Shown piece by piece: positions 1 to 8,430 of a DNA stretch of 64,000 bases (position 1 is the stretch's first letter; every line of letters begins with the position of its first letter). The DNA comes from Natronomonas salina (GTDB lineage Archaea > Halobacteriota > Halobacteria > Halobacteriales > Haloarculaceae), in assembly GCF_013391105.1 (NCBI RefSeq), contig NZ_CP058335.1:2728001-2792000 (forward strand), read 5' to 3'. The notes beneath the pieces were generated by a model. The model saw nothing but the letters and a program-made list of their open reading frames with translations. It searched no databases and was not told the DNA's origin. The translations under genes were made by a program, and so were the position numbers.

Positions 1-37
1 GCTCACAAACTAGGCGCACCCAATCCACAAATGGCTG

Positions 38-62
38 GAAACCACTGCTGTCGTGTGGTTTC
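38..62 (-). terminator. possible hairpin terminator
   Basis: An inverted repeat with 8-bp arms (GAAACCAC at 38-45, GTGGTTTC at 55-62) and a 9-nt loop lies about 70 bp beyond the stop of the SPFH gene, on its downstream side. There is no clear T-run, so termination is only a guess. The rest of 1-129 shows no gene. Confidence 0.25.
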
Positions 63-129
63 TGCCGGAATGGGTGTCTCTACAGTGGAATCGGCGTAGC
101 GTCGGGACGTCGGAACGTCGTGGGCCGAC

Positions 130-1326
130 TCAGTTGGACTCGGTCTCGCGCTCGCGGTCCTCGTCGGCTTCGGGGGTCCCGCCGGGGGTGTCGGCCCCGG
201 TCCCGGTCCCGCCCCCGCCGGCCATCTCCTCGTCCATCTCGGCGATGACCTCGTCGGGGTCGGGGATGTCGGCGGGGTCGGCGCCCTCCTTGATGGCCTG
301 GGCCTCCTTCTCCATCTCCTCGACGTCCATCTCGGTCTCGGCCTCGATCTGGCCGAGGATCTCCTCGATGTCGTCGAGCCCGAGCAGTTCGCGGGTCTCG
401 GCGTCGAACTCGAGGCCCTCGAGGATCTCCGACTGCGGCTGGGCGTCGCTGCCGGTGAGGTGCTTGCCGTACCGCGAGAGCATCGAGGTGAGCTCCTGGG
501 GCAGCACGAACGTCGTCGACTCGCCCTGGCCGATCTCCTCGAGGGTCTCCATTCCGCGCTCGATGATGGCGCGCTCGCCCATCGACTCCGCCGAGCGGGC
601 CCGCAGCACCGTCGAGATGGCGTCGCCCTGCGCCTCGAGGATCTGGCTCTGCTTCTCCCCCTGCGCGCGGATGATGTTGGACTGCTTGTCACCCTCGGCC
701 TTCTCGATGGCGGAGCGCCGTTCGCCCTGCGCCTCGAGGATCATCGCGCGGCGCTTCCGTTCGGCCGAGGTCTGCTGCTCCATCGCCTGCTGGACGTCCT
801 TCGAGGGATTGACCTCGCGGACCTCGACGCTCTCGACGCGGATGCCCCACTCGTCGGTCGGCTCGTCGAGCTCCTTGCGGATCTTGGCGTTGATCTGCTG
901 GCGCTTGTTCAGCGTGTCGTCGAGCTCCATGTCCCCGAGGACGGCCCGCAGCGTGGTCTGGGCGAGGTTCGAGACGGCCTTCTTGTAGTCGTCGACCTCG
1001 AGGAACGCCTTCTTGGCGTCCATGACCTTGATGTAGACGACGGCGTCGGCGGTCACCGGCGAGTTGTCGCGGGTGATCGCCTCCTGCCGCGGCACGTCGA
1101 GCGTCTGGGTCCGCATGTCGAAGGTGTACGTCCGGGAGACGAACGGCGGGACGAAGTTGATGCCGGGTTCGAGGAGCTTCCGGTACTCGCCGAAGACCGT
1201 CAGCGCGCGCTTCTCGTAGGCGTTGACGATCTCGACGGACTGGTAGACGGCCACCACCGCCACGGCGAGCAACAGCAGCGCCGCGATTGGGAGGATGGTG
1301 CCGCCTAGCTGGAGGGGACTGAACAT
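130..1326 (-). CDS. SPFH/stomatin-prohibitin family membrane protein
   Basis: A 398-residue protein. Residues 1-30 hold one hydrophobic segment (start MFSPLQLGG), which anchors it in the cytoplasmic membrane. An SPFH (Band 7) domain follows at about 30-215. A long helical stretch rich in Glu, Lys, Arg and Ala (about 200-300, with repeated EAQGE/KAEGDK-type units) should drive oligomerisation. The tail is acidic and Gly-rich and ends in about 60 disordered residues. Family members form ring or cage scaffolds in membranes and often associate with membrane proteases; LonB and a CPBP protease lie within 5 kb, but a link is inference. The reading frame stays open upstream into the next gene; ATG 1326 is chosen because the hydrophobic anchor begins there. 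Confidence 0.9.
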   Translation of the reverse strand: MFSPLQLGGTILPIAALLLLAVAVVAVYQSVEIVNAYEKRALTVFGEYRKLLEPGINFVPPFVSRTYTFDMRTQTLDVPRQEAITRDNSPVTADAVVYIKVMDAKKAFLEVDDYKKAVSNLAQTTLRAVLGDMELDDTLNKRQQINAKIRKELDEPTDEWGIRVESVEVREVNPSKDVQQAMEQQTSAERKRRAMILEAQGERRSAIEKAEGDKQSNIIRAQGEKQSQILEAQGDAISTVLRARSAESMGERAIIERGMETLEEIGQGESTTFVLPQELTSMLSRYGKHLTGSDAQPQSEILEGLEFDAETRELLGLDDIEEILGQIEAETEMDVEEMEKEAQAIKEGADPADIPDPDEVIAEMDEEMAGGGGTGTGADTPGGTPEADEDRERETESN

Positions 1327-1402
1327 ACGCCGCCTTGGGCCGACCGTCGCATAAGCGTTCGCCCGGAGGCGGCCGCACTCGGCGGGTAGGACCGTTGACA
1401 GG

Positions 1403-2185
1403 TCAGTCGCGGAACGACAGTTCGACCGGGTCGCCGGCCGCGAGGCCGAACGCCTCGTCGCCGCGGCTGCGGTTGACCGCCAGCTCGACGTTCTCGTGGC
1501 TGCCGACCGTGACCACGGCCTCGCCCTCGTCCGCGTGGGCGTACGACGGGACCACCGGGTAGTCGTCGCCATCGACGCGGATCGTCTCGCGGCCGTCGAG
1601 GACCTCGCCGGGGACGTTCGTGATGACGTTGCCGAAGCCGTCGACGACCAGCACCTCCCCGGCGGCGCCGTCGTCGCGGACGTCGGCGTCGGGCAGCGAG
1701 AGGTCGACGACGTCGTCGGCGGGCTCGAGGCCGTCGAGTTCGGGCAGGCGGTCGATGCCGGCCTCGTGGACGGCCGCCGCGCCGGGGGCGAAGACGTCGC
1801 GGCCGTGGAACGTCGAGCTCTCGGGGTCGTCGATCTCCAGTTCGTAGGCGTCGATGTCCGTGTCGTAGTCGTCGCCGTCGCCGCCGCTGGTCAGCGCCCG
1901 CGCGGGCGGCAGGAGGACGCCGTTGTCGGGGCCGACGAGGACGTGGTCGCCGGCGCGGACGACGAGCGCGTCGCGGTCGGTGCCGACGCCGGGGTCGACG
2001 ACGACGAGGTGGACGGCCGGCGGGAACTCCGGGAGCGTGGTGGACAGCCAGAAGGCGGCCCCACGGACGTCCTGGCGGGGGAAGTCGTGGCCGACGTCGA
2101 CGAGGCGGGCGTCGGTCCGCTTGAGGATGACGCCCTTCATGGCCGCGGGGTAGGGCGTCCCGAAGTCGGAGGTGAGGGTGATCAT
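1403..2185 (-). CDS. SAM hydrolase (adenosine-forming), DUF62 family
   Basis: A 260-residue member of the S-adenosyl-L-methionine hydroxide adenosyltransferase family, which hydrolyses SAM to adenosine and methionine. It has the family signatures: N-terminal TSDFG, then VVDPGVG with an Arg shortly after, FHGRDVFAP, and a C-terminal domain with DGFGNVITN. The Asp/Arg/His residues associated with water activation appear to be present. It starts at the base next to the stop codon of nadM, so the two are almost certainly co-transcribed. Related halogenases use the same fold; nothing here favours halogenation. Confidence 0.9.
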   Translation of the reverse strand: MITLTSDFGTPYPAAMKGVILKRTDARLVDVGHDFPRQDVRGAAFWLSTTLPEFPPAVHLVVVDPGVGTDRDALVVRAGDHVLVGPDNGVLLPPARALTSGGDGDDYDTDIDAYELEIDDPESSTFHGRDVFAPGAAAVHEAGIDRLPELDGLEPADDVVDLSLPDADVRDDGAAGEVLVVDGFGNVITNVPGEVLDGRETIRVDGDDYPVVPSYAHADEGEAVVTVGSHENVELAVNRSRGDEAFGLAAGDPVELSFRD

Positions 2186-2725
2186 CTAGTCGTCCGCCGG
2201 GTCGGCGTTCGCGCCGTCCCCCTCGCTGGCGGAGATCTGCTGGATGCGCTCGACGCCGTCGATCTCGCCGAGGACCTCGACGACGGACTCGGGGACGAGC
2301 GACTCCCAGTCGCCGTCCTCGGCGATCCGCTCTCGGACCTCGGTGCCCTCGAACTCCTCGCGGTGGTACATCGGCGACTGCCGGACCTCGATGCCGGCCT
2401 CCTCGAACAGCCGGACGACGAGCGGGTTGTTCGAGAAGGCGACCTCGAAGCGGGGACTCATCGACTGGACGTGGCTCACCCACACGGAGTTGCGGTTGAG
2501 GTCCTCGATGGGGACCGCGTAGGTCACCAGGTCGAGGTCGACCAGCGTCTTGGTGATCATCATGATGCGCTCGCCCGCGGTGAAGGGGTTGCGGACGGTG
2601 TGGGACTGGTCGGCGCTCCCGATGCCGACCACGAGTTCGTCGACCTCCTCGCTGATCCGTTCGACCATGGTGTGGTGGCCCTCGTGGAAGGGCTGGAACC
2701 GTCCGATGTAGAACCCCCGGGTCAT
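2186..2725 (-). CDS. nadM: nicotinamide-nucleotide adenylyltransferase
   Basis: A 179-residue archaeal NMN adenylyltransferase, which joins NMN and ATP to form NAD+. The nucleotidyltransferase signature GRFQPFHEGH is at residues 8-17, and the C-terminal phosphate-binding region reads EGTEVRERI. The last 15-20 residues form an acidic tail. It is the first gene of a two-gene unit with SAM hydrolase, whose start codon directly abuts this stop codon. A TATA-like box 28 bp upstream of ATG 2725 suggests a leaderless mRNA. Confidence 0.95.
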   Translation of the reverse strand: MTRGFYIGRFQPFHEGHHTMVERISEEVDELVVGIGSADQSHTVRNPFTAGERIMMITKTLVDLDLVTYAVPIEDLNRNSVWVSHVQSMSPRFEVAFSNNPLVVRLFEEAGIEVRQSPMYHREEFEGTEVRERIAEDGDWESLVPESVVEVLGEIDGVERIQQISASEGDGANADPADD

Positions 2726-2748
2726 GTGTGGCCCCTCGGAGTCGGTTC

Positions 2749-2756
2749 GTATAAAC
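2749..2756 (-). promoter_or_regulatory. TATA-like box of nadM
   Basis: GTTTATAC on the minus strand, centred 28 bp upstream of the nadM ATG. The spacing fits transcription starting at or next to the start codon. Confidence 0.55.
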
Positions 2757-2848
2757 CCGACGAGTCCGGCGCAGACCTCCTGAAGCCGGCGTCAGACGCG
2801 GTGCTATCCTGCGGTTTTTATGGCCGGAAGTGCCTGTCGCGGGGAGAA

Positions 2849-2856
2849 AGTATATC
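2849..2856 (+). promoter_or_regulatory. TATA-like box of lonB
   Basis: AGTATATC centred about 43 bp before the lonB ATG. This would give a short leader of about 15 nt. It is the most AT-rich stretch between the divergent nadM and lonB genes. Confidence 0.45.
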
Positions 2857-2895
2857 AATTGACGACCCCTGATTACGGGTAATACCAACCGTTCT

Positions 2896-5097
2896 ATGAG
2901 CAACGACAACGACCCAGACGAGGCCCTCGACGACGAGCGCGGGCCCCCGAACGAGGAGCCGGAACGTGACCCCGACGGTCGGCCGGCTCCCGACCGGGAC
3001 GGCGGCGATCGCGACGACGCCACTCCCGACGAGGGTGGCCGCCAGCGCGGGGACCGCGGCGAACACCGCGACGGCGACCGTCAGCGCGGCCACGACCAGC
3101 GGGTCTCCGACGAGCCGCTCGGCGAAGACGAGGACCTCCTCGACGGCTCCGACCTCGGCAGCGACGTCCACGTCGACGCCGAGGTCGAGATCGACGAAGA
3201 CGAGGAGGACAACCTCCTCGGCGGGCTCCAGATCGACACCAGCGAGGACATCGAGGTGCCGGACCGCCTCGTCGACCAGGTCATCGGGCAGGACCACGCC
3301 CGGGACATCGTCCTGAAGGCGGCCAAGCAGCGCCGCCACGTCATGATGATTGGCTCGCCCGGGACGGGCAAGTCGATGCTCGCGAAGGCGATGAGCCAGC
3401 TGCTCCCCAAGGAGGAGCTCCAGGACGTCCTCGTCTACCACAACCCCGACGACGGCAACGAACCCAAAGTCAGGACCGTCCCCGCGGGGAAGGGCGACCA
3501 GATCGTCGACGCCCACAAGGAGGAGGCCCGCAAGCGCAACCAGATGCGGAGCTTCCTGATGTGGATTATCATCGCCGTCGTCTTCGGCTACGCCATCCTC
3601 ATCGCCGAGGCGCTGTTGCTCGGCATCATCGCGGCGGGGATCATCTACCTCGCGTTCCGCTACATGAGCCGCGGCAGCGACGCCATGGTGCCGAACCTGC
3701 TGGTCAACAACGCCGACCAGCAGGTCGCGCCGTTCGAGGACGCCACCGGCGCCCACGCCGGCGCGCTGCTCGGCGACGTCCGCCACGACCCCTTCCAGTC
3801 CGGCGGCATGGAGACACCGAGCCACGACCGCGTCGAGGCCGGCGCCATCCACAAGGCCAACAAGGGCGTGCTGTTCGTCGACGAGATCAACACCCTGGAC
3901 ATCCGCAGCCAGCAGAAGCTGATGACGGCCATCCAGGAGGGCGAGTTCTCCATCACGGGCCAGTCCGAGCGCTCCTCGGGCGCGATGGTCCAGACGGAGC
4001 CCGTCCCGACCGACTTCGTGATGGTCGCGGCCGGGAACCTCGACGCCATGGAGAACATGCACCCGGCGCTGCGCTCCCGGATCAAGGGGTACGGCTACGA
4101 GGTGTACATGGACGACACCATCGAGGACACCCCCGAGATGCGCCGGAAGTACGCCCGCTTCGTCGCCCAGGAGGTCGCCAACGACGGCCGCCTGCCGCCC
4201 TTCACCGACGAGGCCATCGAGGAGGTCATCCTCGAGGCCCGCCGCCGCGCCGGCCGGAAGGGCCACCTCACCCTGGAGTTCCGGAACCTCGGCGGGCTCG
4301 TCCGGGTCGCCGGCGACATCGCCCGCGCCGAGAACCGCGAGTACACCCGGCGCGAGGACGTCCTGCAGGCGAAGGCGCGCTCCCGCTCCATCGAGCAGCA
4401 GCTCGCCGACGACTACATCGAGCGCCGGAAGGACTACGAGCTCACCGTCAACCAGGGCGACGTGGTCGGCCGCGTCAACGGCCTCGCCGTGATGGGCGAG
4501 GACTCCGGTATCGTCCTCCCCGTGATGGCCGAGGTCACGCCGTCGCAGGGGCCGGGCGAGGTCATCGCCACGGGCCAGCTGAAGGAGATGGCCCAGGAGG
4601 CCGTCCAGAACGTCTCCGCCATCATCAAGAAGTTCAGCGACGAGGACATCTCACAGAAGGACGTCCACATCCAGTTCGTCCAGGCCGGCGAGGGCGGCGT
4701 CGACGGCGACTCCGCCTCCATCACTGTCGCCGCGGCCGTCATCTCCGCCCTGGAGGGCGTCCCGGTCCGCCAGGACCTCGCGATGACCGGCTCGCTGTCC
4801 GTCCGGGGCGACGTGCTCCCGGTCGGCGGCGTCACCCACAAGATCGAGGCGGCCGCGAAGGCCGGCCTCGAGACGGTCATCATCCCGAAGGCCAACGAGC
4901 AGGACGTGATGATCGAGGACGAGTACAAGGACCAGGTCGAGATCGTCCCGGTCTCGCACATCTCCGAGGTCCTCGACGTGGCGCTGGCCGGCGAGCCCGA
5001 GAAGGACGGGCTCATCGACCGGCTCAAGAACATCACCGGCTCCGCGCTCGAACAGCGCGAGGTCGGCCGCTCCGGCGGTAGCCCCTCGCCGCAGTAG
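2896..5097 (+). CDS. lonB: membrane-anchored ATP-dependent protease LonB
   Basis: A 733-residue archaeal Lon. A very acidic N-terminal region (1-110) precedes the AAA+ domain with Walker A GSPGTGKS at 153-160 and Walker B ending DEIN. Two adjacent transmembrane helices (about 219-257) are inserted between Walker A and Walker B, as in archaeal LonB, so the protease faces the cytoplasm from the membrane. The C-terminal peptidase domain carries the Ser606-Lys649 dyad (GDSAS and THKIEAA). In haloarchaea LonB is essential and affects membrane lipid and pigment enzymes (established knowledge). The CPBP protease starts 8 bp after its stop and is probably in the same transcript. Confidence 0.97.
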   Translation: MSNDNDPDEALDDERGPPNEEPERDPDGRPAPDRDGGDRDDATPDEGGRQRGDRGEHRDGDRQRGHDQRVSDEPLGEDEDLLDGSDLGSDVHVDAEVEIDEDEEDNLLGGLQIDTSEDIEVPDRLVDQVIGQDHARDIVLKAAKQRRHVMMIGSPGTGKSMLAKAMSQLLPKEELQDVLVYHNPDDGNEPKVRTVPAGKGDQIVDAHKEEARKRNQMRSFLMWIIIAVVFGYAILIAEALLLGIIAAGIIYLAFRYMSRGSDAMVPNLLVNNADQQVAPFEDATGAHAGALLGDVRHDPFQSGGMETPSHDRVEAGAIHKANKGVLFVDEINTLDIRSQQKLMTAIQEGEFSITGQSERSSGAMVQTEPVPTDFVMVAAGNLDAMENMHPALRSRIKGYGYEVYMDDTIEDTPEMRRKYARFVAQEVANDGRLPPFTDEAIEEVILEARRRAGRKGHLTLEFRNLGGLVRVAGDIARAENREYTRREDVLQAKARSRSIEQQLADDYIERRKDYELTVNQGDVVGRVNGLAVMGEDSGIVLPVMAEVTPSQGPGEVIATGQLKEMAQEAVQNVSAIIKKFSDEDISQKDVHIQFVQAGEGGVDGDSASITVAAAVISALEGVPVRQDLAMTGSLSVRGDVLPVGGVTHKIEAAAKAGLETVIIPKANEQDVMIEDEYKDQVEIVPVSHISEVLDVALAGEPEKDGLIDRLKNITGSALEQREVGRSGGSPSPQ

Positions 5098-5105
5098 GGA
5101 CGCGC

Positions 5106-5933
5106 GTGACCCGCTGGGGCGCCTTCGCGGGGATCACGCTCGCCGTGCTCGTTCTGCTGTTACTTCTCGCCCGCGCCTCCCAGTCCGTCGTCTCGGGGCG
5201 CTCCGCGTACGTCACCCGCGAGGAGGGCCGCTGGCTCGACCGCCTGCCCGACGGCGCCGGCCACCTCGAGGCCGCGGACGCCCCGTCGCCGACCCGGAAG
5301 TCCCCGGCCGAGTCGACCCTCGAGCCGGGCCCCGACCTCTCGACGACGGCGCTGCTCGCCAACGTCGCCGCCTCCCACGGGCTCTTCGCGCTGCTGCTGC
5401 TCGGCGGCATCTGGCTCACCGAGGTCCCGGCCGCCGCGCTGGGCGTCACCGACGCCCCCTTGAGCACCGGCCCGCTGGCCGTCGCCGTCGGCCTCGCGCT
5501 CGGGGCGGCCATCTCGCTGGCGAACACGCTCGCCACCGGCCTGGCGGAGGCGCTCGGGACCGAGCCGGCCGACGAGCTCCGGGAGATGCTTTCACCGGAG
5601 ACGGCGCGCGGGTGGGCCGTCCTGCTCCTCGGGGTGCTGCCCGTCATCGCGGGCTTCGAGGAGCTGCTGTTCCGGGGCGCGCTCGTCGGCGGGTTCGCCG
5701 CGGGCTTCGGCGTCTCGCCGTGGCTACTCGCGGCGCTGTCGTCGATCGCGTTCGCCGCCGGCCACGGCGCCCAGGGCGGCCTCGGCGTCGTGGTCACCGG
5801 GCTGCTGGGGTTCGCGCTCGCGGCGGCGTTCGTCCTCACGGAGAGCCTGCTCGTGGTCGTCGTCGCCCACTACGTCGTCAACGCCGCCGAGTTCGTGGTC
5901 GTCGAGGGGCTCGGGTGGGAGCCCTTCGGATAG
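5106..5933 (+). CDS. CPBP family intramembrane protease
   Basis: A 275-residue multi-pass membrane protein starting with GTG, 8 bp after lonB. It carries the family motifs in order: EELLFR (EExxxR) in one helix, AAGHGAQGG with a conserved His, and AHYVVN near the C terminus. These residues form the glutamate-type catalytic site of CAAX/Abi-like intramembrane proteases. There is an N-terminal hydrophobic helix and then a soluble stretch at about 25-90. Its position behind lonB suggests a role in membrane protein quality control; the substrate is unknown. Confidence 0.85.
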   Translation: MTRWGAFAGITLAVLVLLLLLARASQSVVSGRSAYVTREEGRWLDRLPDGAGHLEAADAPSPTRKSPAESTLEPGPDLSTTALLANVAASHGLFALLLLGGIWLTEVPAAALGVTDAPLSTGPLAVAVGLALGAAISLANTLATGLAEALGTEPADELREMLSPETARGWAVLLLGVLPVIAGFEELLFRGALVGGFAAGFGVSPWLLAALSSIAFAAGHGAQGGLGVVVTGLLGFALAAAFVLTESLLVVVVAHYVVNAAEFVVVEGLGWEPFG

Positions 5934-5942
5934 GAGCGGTCC

Positions 5943-6329
5943 TCAACGGGTGGCCAGCTTGTCGATCCGGCCGCGCACCTCGTCGGGGGAGCCGAACGTC
6001 TCGCCGTCGGCGGGCTCCAGCAGCTCCTTCAGCGGCTTCGACCCGGCGTCGGTGTCGACGCGGTACTCGCCGTACTCCTTGCGGAGTTCGCTCGTCGTCA
6101 CCGGGAACTCCCGGCTCTCCAGCGGCGGCTGGAAGTCGGCGTACTCGTCGGTGCCGCCCTCGAGGACGCTCCCCTCGGGGTCGTCGGTCTCGATGTCGCC
6201 CTTTCGCTGGGGCTTCTCGGCGTCCGGCGTCCAGCCGTCGCGGTCGTCGCCGTCGTCCTGCGTCTGTCGGCCCTGGCCCGACTGCTCGCCCTCGCGGTCG
6301 GTCTTCCGGCCGCCGTCTCGCTCTGTCAT
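5943..6329 (-). CDS. DUF5789-like small acidic protein, paralogue 1
   Basis: 128 residues: a long charged N-terminal extension (1-68), then a compact domain (about 69-128) with the pattern FPVTTSELRKEYG, a Gly-Ser-x-x-Leu turn, a Leu-Leu-x-Pro-A-x-G-E-x-F segment and a closing helix. This resembles the haloarchaeal DUF5789 family, whose function is unknown. The next two minus-strand genes are paralogues with the same domain. The N-terminal extension is much longer here than in the other two. It converges with the CPBP protease gene, leaving a 9-bp gap. Confidence 0.75.
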   Translation of the reverse strand: MTERDGGRKTDREGEQSGQGRQTQDDGDDRDGWTPDAEKPQRKGDIETDDPEGSVLEGGTDEYADFQPPLESREFPVTTSELRKEYGEYRVDTDAGSKPLKELLEPADGETFGSPDEVRGRIDKLATR

Positions 6330-6352
6330 GGCCGGACCTACGGCTCCCGTCG

Positions 6353-6359
6353 GGAAAAC
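6353..6359 (-). promoter_or_regulatory. promoter heptamer of DUF5789 paralogue 1
   Basis: GTTTTCC on the minus strand, 24-30 bp upstream of the ATG. The same heptamer lies at exactly the same distance in front of both neighbouring paralogues. Confidence 0.5.
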
Positions 6360-6389
6360 GGGACGGCCAAAAATGCTACCGTCGGTGGG

Positions 6390-6686
6390 TTACTCCGAGG
6401 CCAGTTCGCGGAGCCGCTCGCGGACCGCTTCGGGCGACTCGAAGGACTCGCCCTCGGCGGGTTCGAGGAGGCGCTCGAGGGGCTCCGAGCCGTCCTCGGT
6501 CTCGACCTCGTACTCGGCGTACTCCTCGCGGAGCGTCTCGCCGGTGATCGGGTACTCCTCGTCGTCGAGGACGTCCTCGGGCTCGGGCTCGTCGCTCCGC
6601 GCGAGGTCCTCCTGCATCGCCCGGATCAGCTGGCGGTTCTCCTCGTTGCGGGCCTGCTCCTCCCGTCCGTCCTTCGTGTCGGCCAT
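6390..6686 (-). CDS. DUF5789-like small acidic protein, paralogue 2
   Basis: 98 residues with a short charged N terminus and the same C-terminal domain as its neighbours (YPITGETLREEYAEYEVET, then SEPLERLLEPAEGESF and a terminal helix). By eye it is closest to paralogue 1. It has its own promoter element and is separated from paralogue 1 by about 60 bp, so it is probably transcribed separately. Function unknown; the small acidic fold and local triplication are the only clues. Confidence 0.78.
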   Translation of the reverse strand: MADTKDGREEQARNEENRQLIRAMQEDLARSDEPEPEDVLDDEEYPITGETLREEYAEYEVETEDGSEPLERLLEPAEGESFESPEAVRERLRELASE

Positions 6687-6709
6687 ACGAGGACAGAGGG
6701 GCGCCGCGC

Positions 6710-6716
6710 GGAAAAC
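6710..6716 (-). promoter_or_regulatory. promoter heptamer of DUF5789 paralogue 2
   Basis: GTTTTCC on the minus strand, 24-30 bp upstream of ATG 6686, identical in sequence and spacing to the elements of the other two paralogues. Confidence 0.5.
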
Positions 6717-6839
6717 GGCGCGGGCTGCGATTCTGTCCGAACCGCTAAAAACTATGATGCGGGAGACGAAATAATGGGGTAACAGGCACCCCTGTTGGAG
6801 TACGGTGGTCGAAACGGAGAACGGGCCGACGGTCGGGGC

Positions 6840-7136
6840 TCAGCCTTGCAGCAGTTCCTCGATGTGCGTGCGGACCTCGGCGGCCGACTGGTAGGTCTCG
6901 CCGGAGGCCGCCGACAGCACGTCGTGGAGGCGCTTGGAGTCGTCGGTCGCCTCGACCTCGTAGTCGCCGTAGTGCTCGACGAGTTCGTCGGCCGACGCCG
7001 GGTAGTCGTGTTCCCGGAGTTTCTCGTGGAGGACCGCGTCGGAGTCGCCGGCCTCGGCGTCGGGGGCGTCGTCGCCGGGCCTGCGGGTCTCTTCGCGGTC
7101 GCGCTCGCGCTGTCGCTCCTCGTCGTTGCGCGCCAT
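6840..7136 (-). CDS. DUF5789-like small acidic protein, paralogue 3
   Basis: 98 residues; start MARNDEERQ chosen at 7136 because the promoter heptamer then sits at the same distance as in the two paralogues (an in-frame upstream ATG at 7184 would add 16 non-acidic residues). The C-terminal domain (YPASADELVEHYGDYEVEA, then the L-x-x-A-x-G-E-x-Y segment) is the most diverged of the three: the Leu-Glu-Pro turn of the others is replaced by Ser-Ala-Ala. Function unknown. Confidence 0.75.
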   Translation of the reverse strand: MARNDEERQRERDREETRRPGDDAPDAEAGDSDAVLHEKLREHDYPASADELVEHYGDYEVEATDDSKRLHDVLSAASGETYQSAAEVRTHIEELLQG

Positions 7137-7159
7137 GGTCGGAATGAGGCGGGCGAGCC

Positions 7160-7166
7160 GGAAAAC
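7160..7166 (-). promoter_or_regulatory. promoter heptamer of DUF5789 paralogue 3
   Basis: GTTTTCC on the minus strand, 24-30 bp upstream of ATG 7136, the third copy of the shared element. Confidence 0.5.
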
Positions 7167-7269
7167 AGTCAGGCTGGCTGTCACGAATGCCCGACGAAAA
7201 ACCTACTCGGTATCTCGATGAAAACTACGGATAAAGCCCGTATCCATCGGTCTACGCCGGGCCCCGCAG

Positions 7270-8307
7270 CTATTCCTCGTCGGCGACGCGCTCGAGGGTG
7301 GCGACGACCCCGTCGAGTTTGTCCAGGGCGTCGTCGACCCCCCCGAGCTGGCCGTCGTCGCAGTCGCAGCTCTCGCGGGCGCGGTCGAAACCGTCGTCGA
7401 GGTCGGCGGCGACGGCCTCGAGGTCGTCGACCGCGTCGGCGACCTCGTCCAGCCGCCCACGCTGCCGGTCGATGGTCTCGGCCTGCTCCTTGAGGTCGGT
7501 GACGTCCCGGAAGTACACCGAGAGGCCGTCCTCGGACGGGAACGCCCGCACCTCGAACCACGTGTCGAAGGGCTCGTAGCGGGTCTCGAAGTCCACCGGC
7601 TCGCCGGTCTCGAGGGCGCGCTCGAACTCGGTCTCGAAGGGCGAGCCGACGGCCTCGGGCAGCACGTCCCAGAAGCGCTCGCCGAGCAGCGACTCGTGGC
7701 CGTCCGTCAGGAGGTCGGCCGCGGCCTCGTCGACGTAGCCGATCCGCCACTCGTCGTCCAGGCCGAGGTAGGCGTCCGAGACGCGGTCGTGGATGCGCCG
7801 GACGTGCGCGTAGGTGTCGCGGGCGATCTGCTTGGCCCGGTACTCGCTGACGGCGTTCTGGATGCGGTTGGCCAGCAGCGCGAACTGCTCTTCGCCCATG
7901 TTCTTCTGGAGGTAGTCGGTGACGTCGGCGTTGATGGCCTCCGTGGCGATGTCCTCGGACCCCTTCGAGGTGAAGAGGATGAAGGGGACGTCGGGGTCGC
8001 GCTCGCGGCACTTCTTCAGCAGCTCCAGGCCGTCCATCCCGGGCATCTTGTAGTCGGAGACGATGCAGTCGACGGCCAGCTGGTCGAGGCGCTCGAGGGC
8101 GTCGGTGCCGTGGCTGGCCGTGACGACCTCCAGCGGCCCCATCTCCTCCTTCAGCCGGGAGGCCACGATGGAGAGGAGCTGTCGCTCGTCGTCGACGAAC
8201 AGGATCGTCAGCTCCTCCGGGGTGGTCACCTCGACCGGCGCCCCGCCCGGGACGTCCGGGCCGCCGCCGGCCCCCACCGCCGGGTCGTGACCGTCGTCCG
8301 ATGCCAT
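7270..8307 (-). CDS. response regulator with receiver and PAS domains
   Basis: 345 residues. A receiver domain at about 33-155 has the phospho-acceptor Asp85 (VSDYKMPGMDG) and the acidic pair VDDE at 38-41. A PAS domain follows at about 180-290 (DEWRIGYVDEAAADLL to VYFRDVTD), then a coiled coil of about 50 residues with a CDCDD stretch. There is no kinase or DNA-binding domain, so it probably passes a phosphorylation signal to a partner protein. No kinase is adjacent. ATG 8307 fits the TATA-like box at 8330. Confidence 0.88.
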   Translation of the reverse strand: MASDDGHDPAVGAGGGPDVPGGAPVEVTTPEELTILFVDDERQLLSIVASRLKEEMGPLEVVTASHGTDALERLDQLAVDCIVSDYKMPGMDGLELLKKCRERDPDVPFILFTSKGSEDIATEAINADVTDYLQKNMGEEQFALLANRIQNAVSEYRAKQIARDTYAHVRRIHDRVSDAYLGLDDEWRIGYVDEAAADLLTDGHESLLGERFWDVLPEAVGSPFETEFERALETGEPVDFETRYEPFDTWFEVRAFPSEDGLSVYFRDVTDLKEQAETIDRQRGRLDEVADAVDDLEAVAADLDDGFDRARESCDCDDGQLGGVDDALDKLDGVVATLERVADEE

Positions 8308-8329
8308 ATCACCCCGTGGCGTCACGGAC

Positions 8330-8337
8330 AATATAAG
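8330..8337 (-). promoter_or_regulatory. TATA-like box of receiver-PAS gene
   Basis: CTTATATT on the minus strand, centred 26 bp upstream of ATG 8307; fits a leaderless transcript. Confidence 0.6.
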
Positions 8338-8430
8338 CCCACAGGCGATTCGCGAGCCGAAACGGCCGGTAGATGTTTGGCGGGCGCTCGCCGTCGAAGC
8401 GCCCAAGCCCCTCGCCGCAGACCACCCGGT

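Noticed and set aside
3561-5081. Long open frame inside lonB in another phase
   Set aside because: Arg/Pro/Gly-rich translation typical of a shifted frame in GC-rich DNA; lonB fully explains the region.
5943-7136. Tandem paralogues as a mobile-element duplication
   Set aside because: No inverted or direct flanking repeats or transposase; ordinary tandem duplication is enough.
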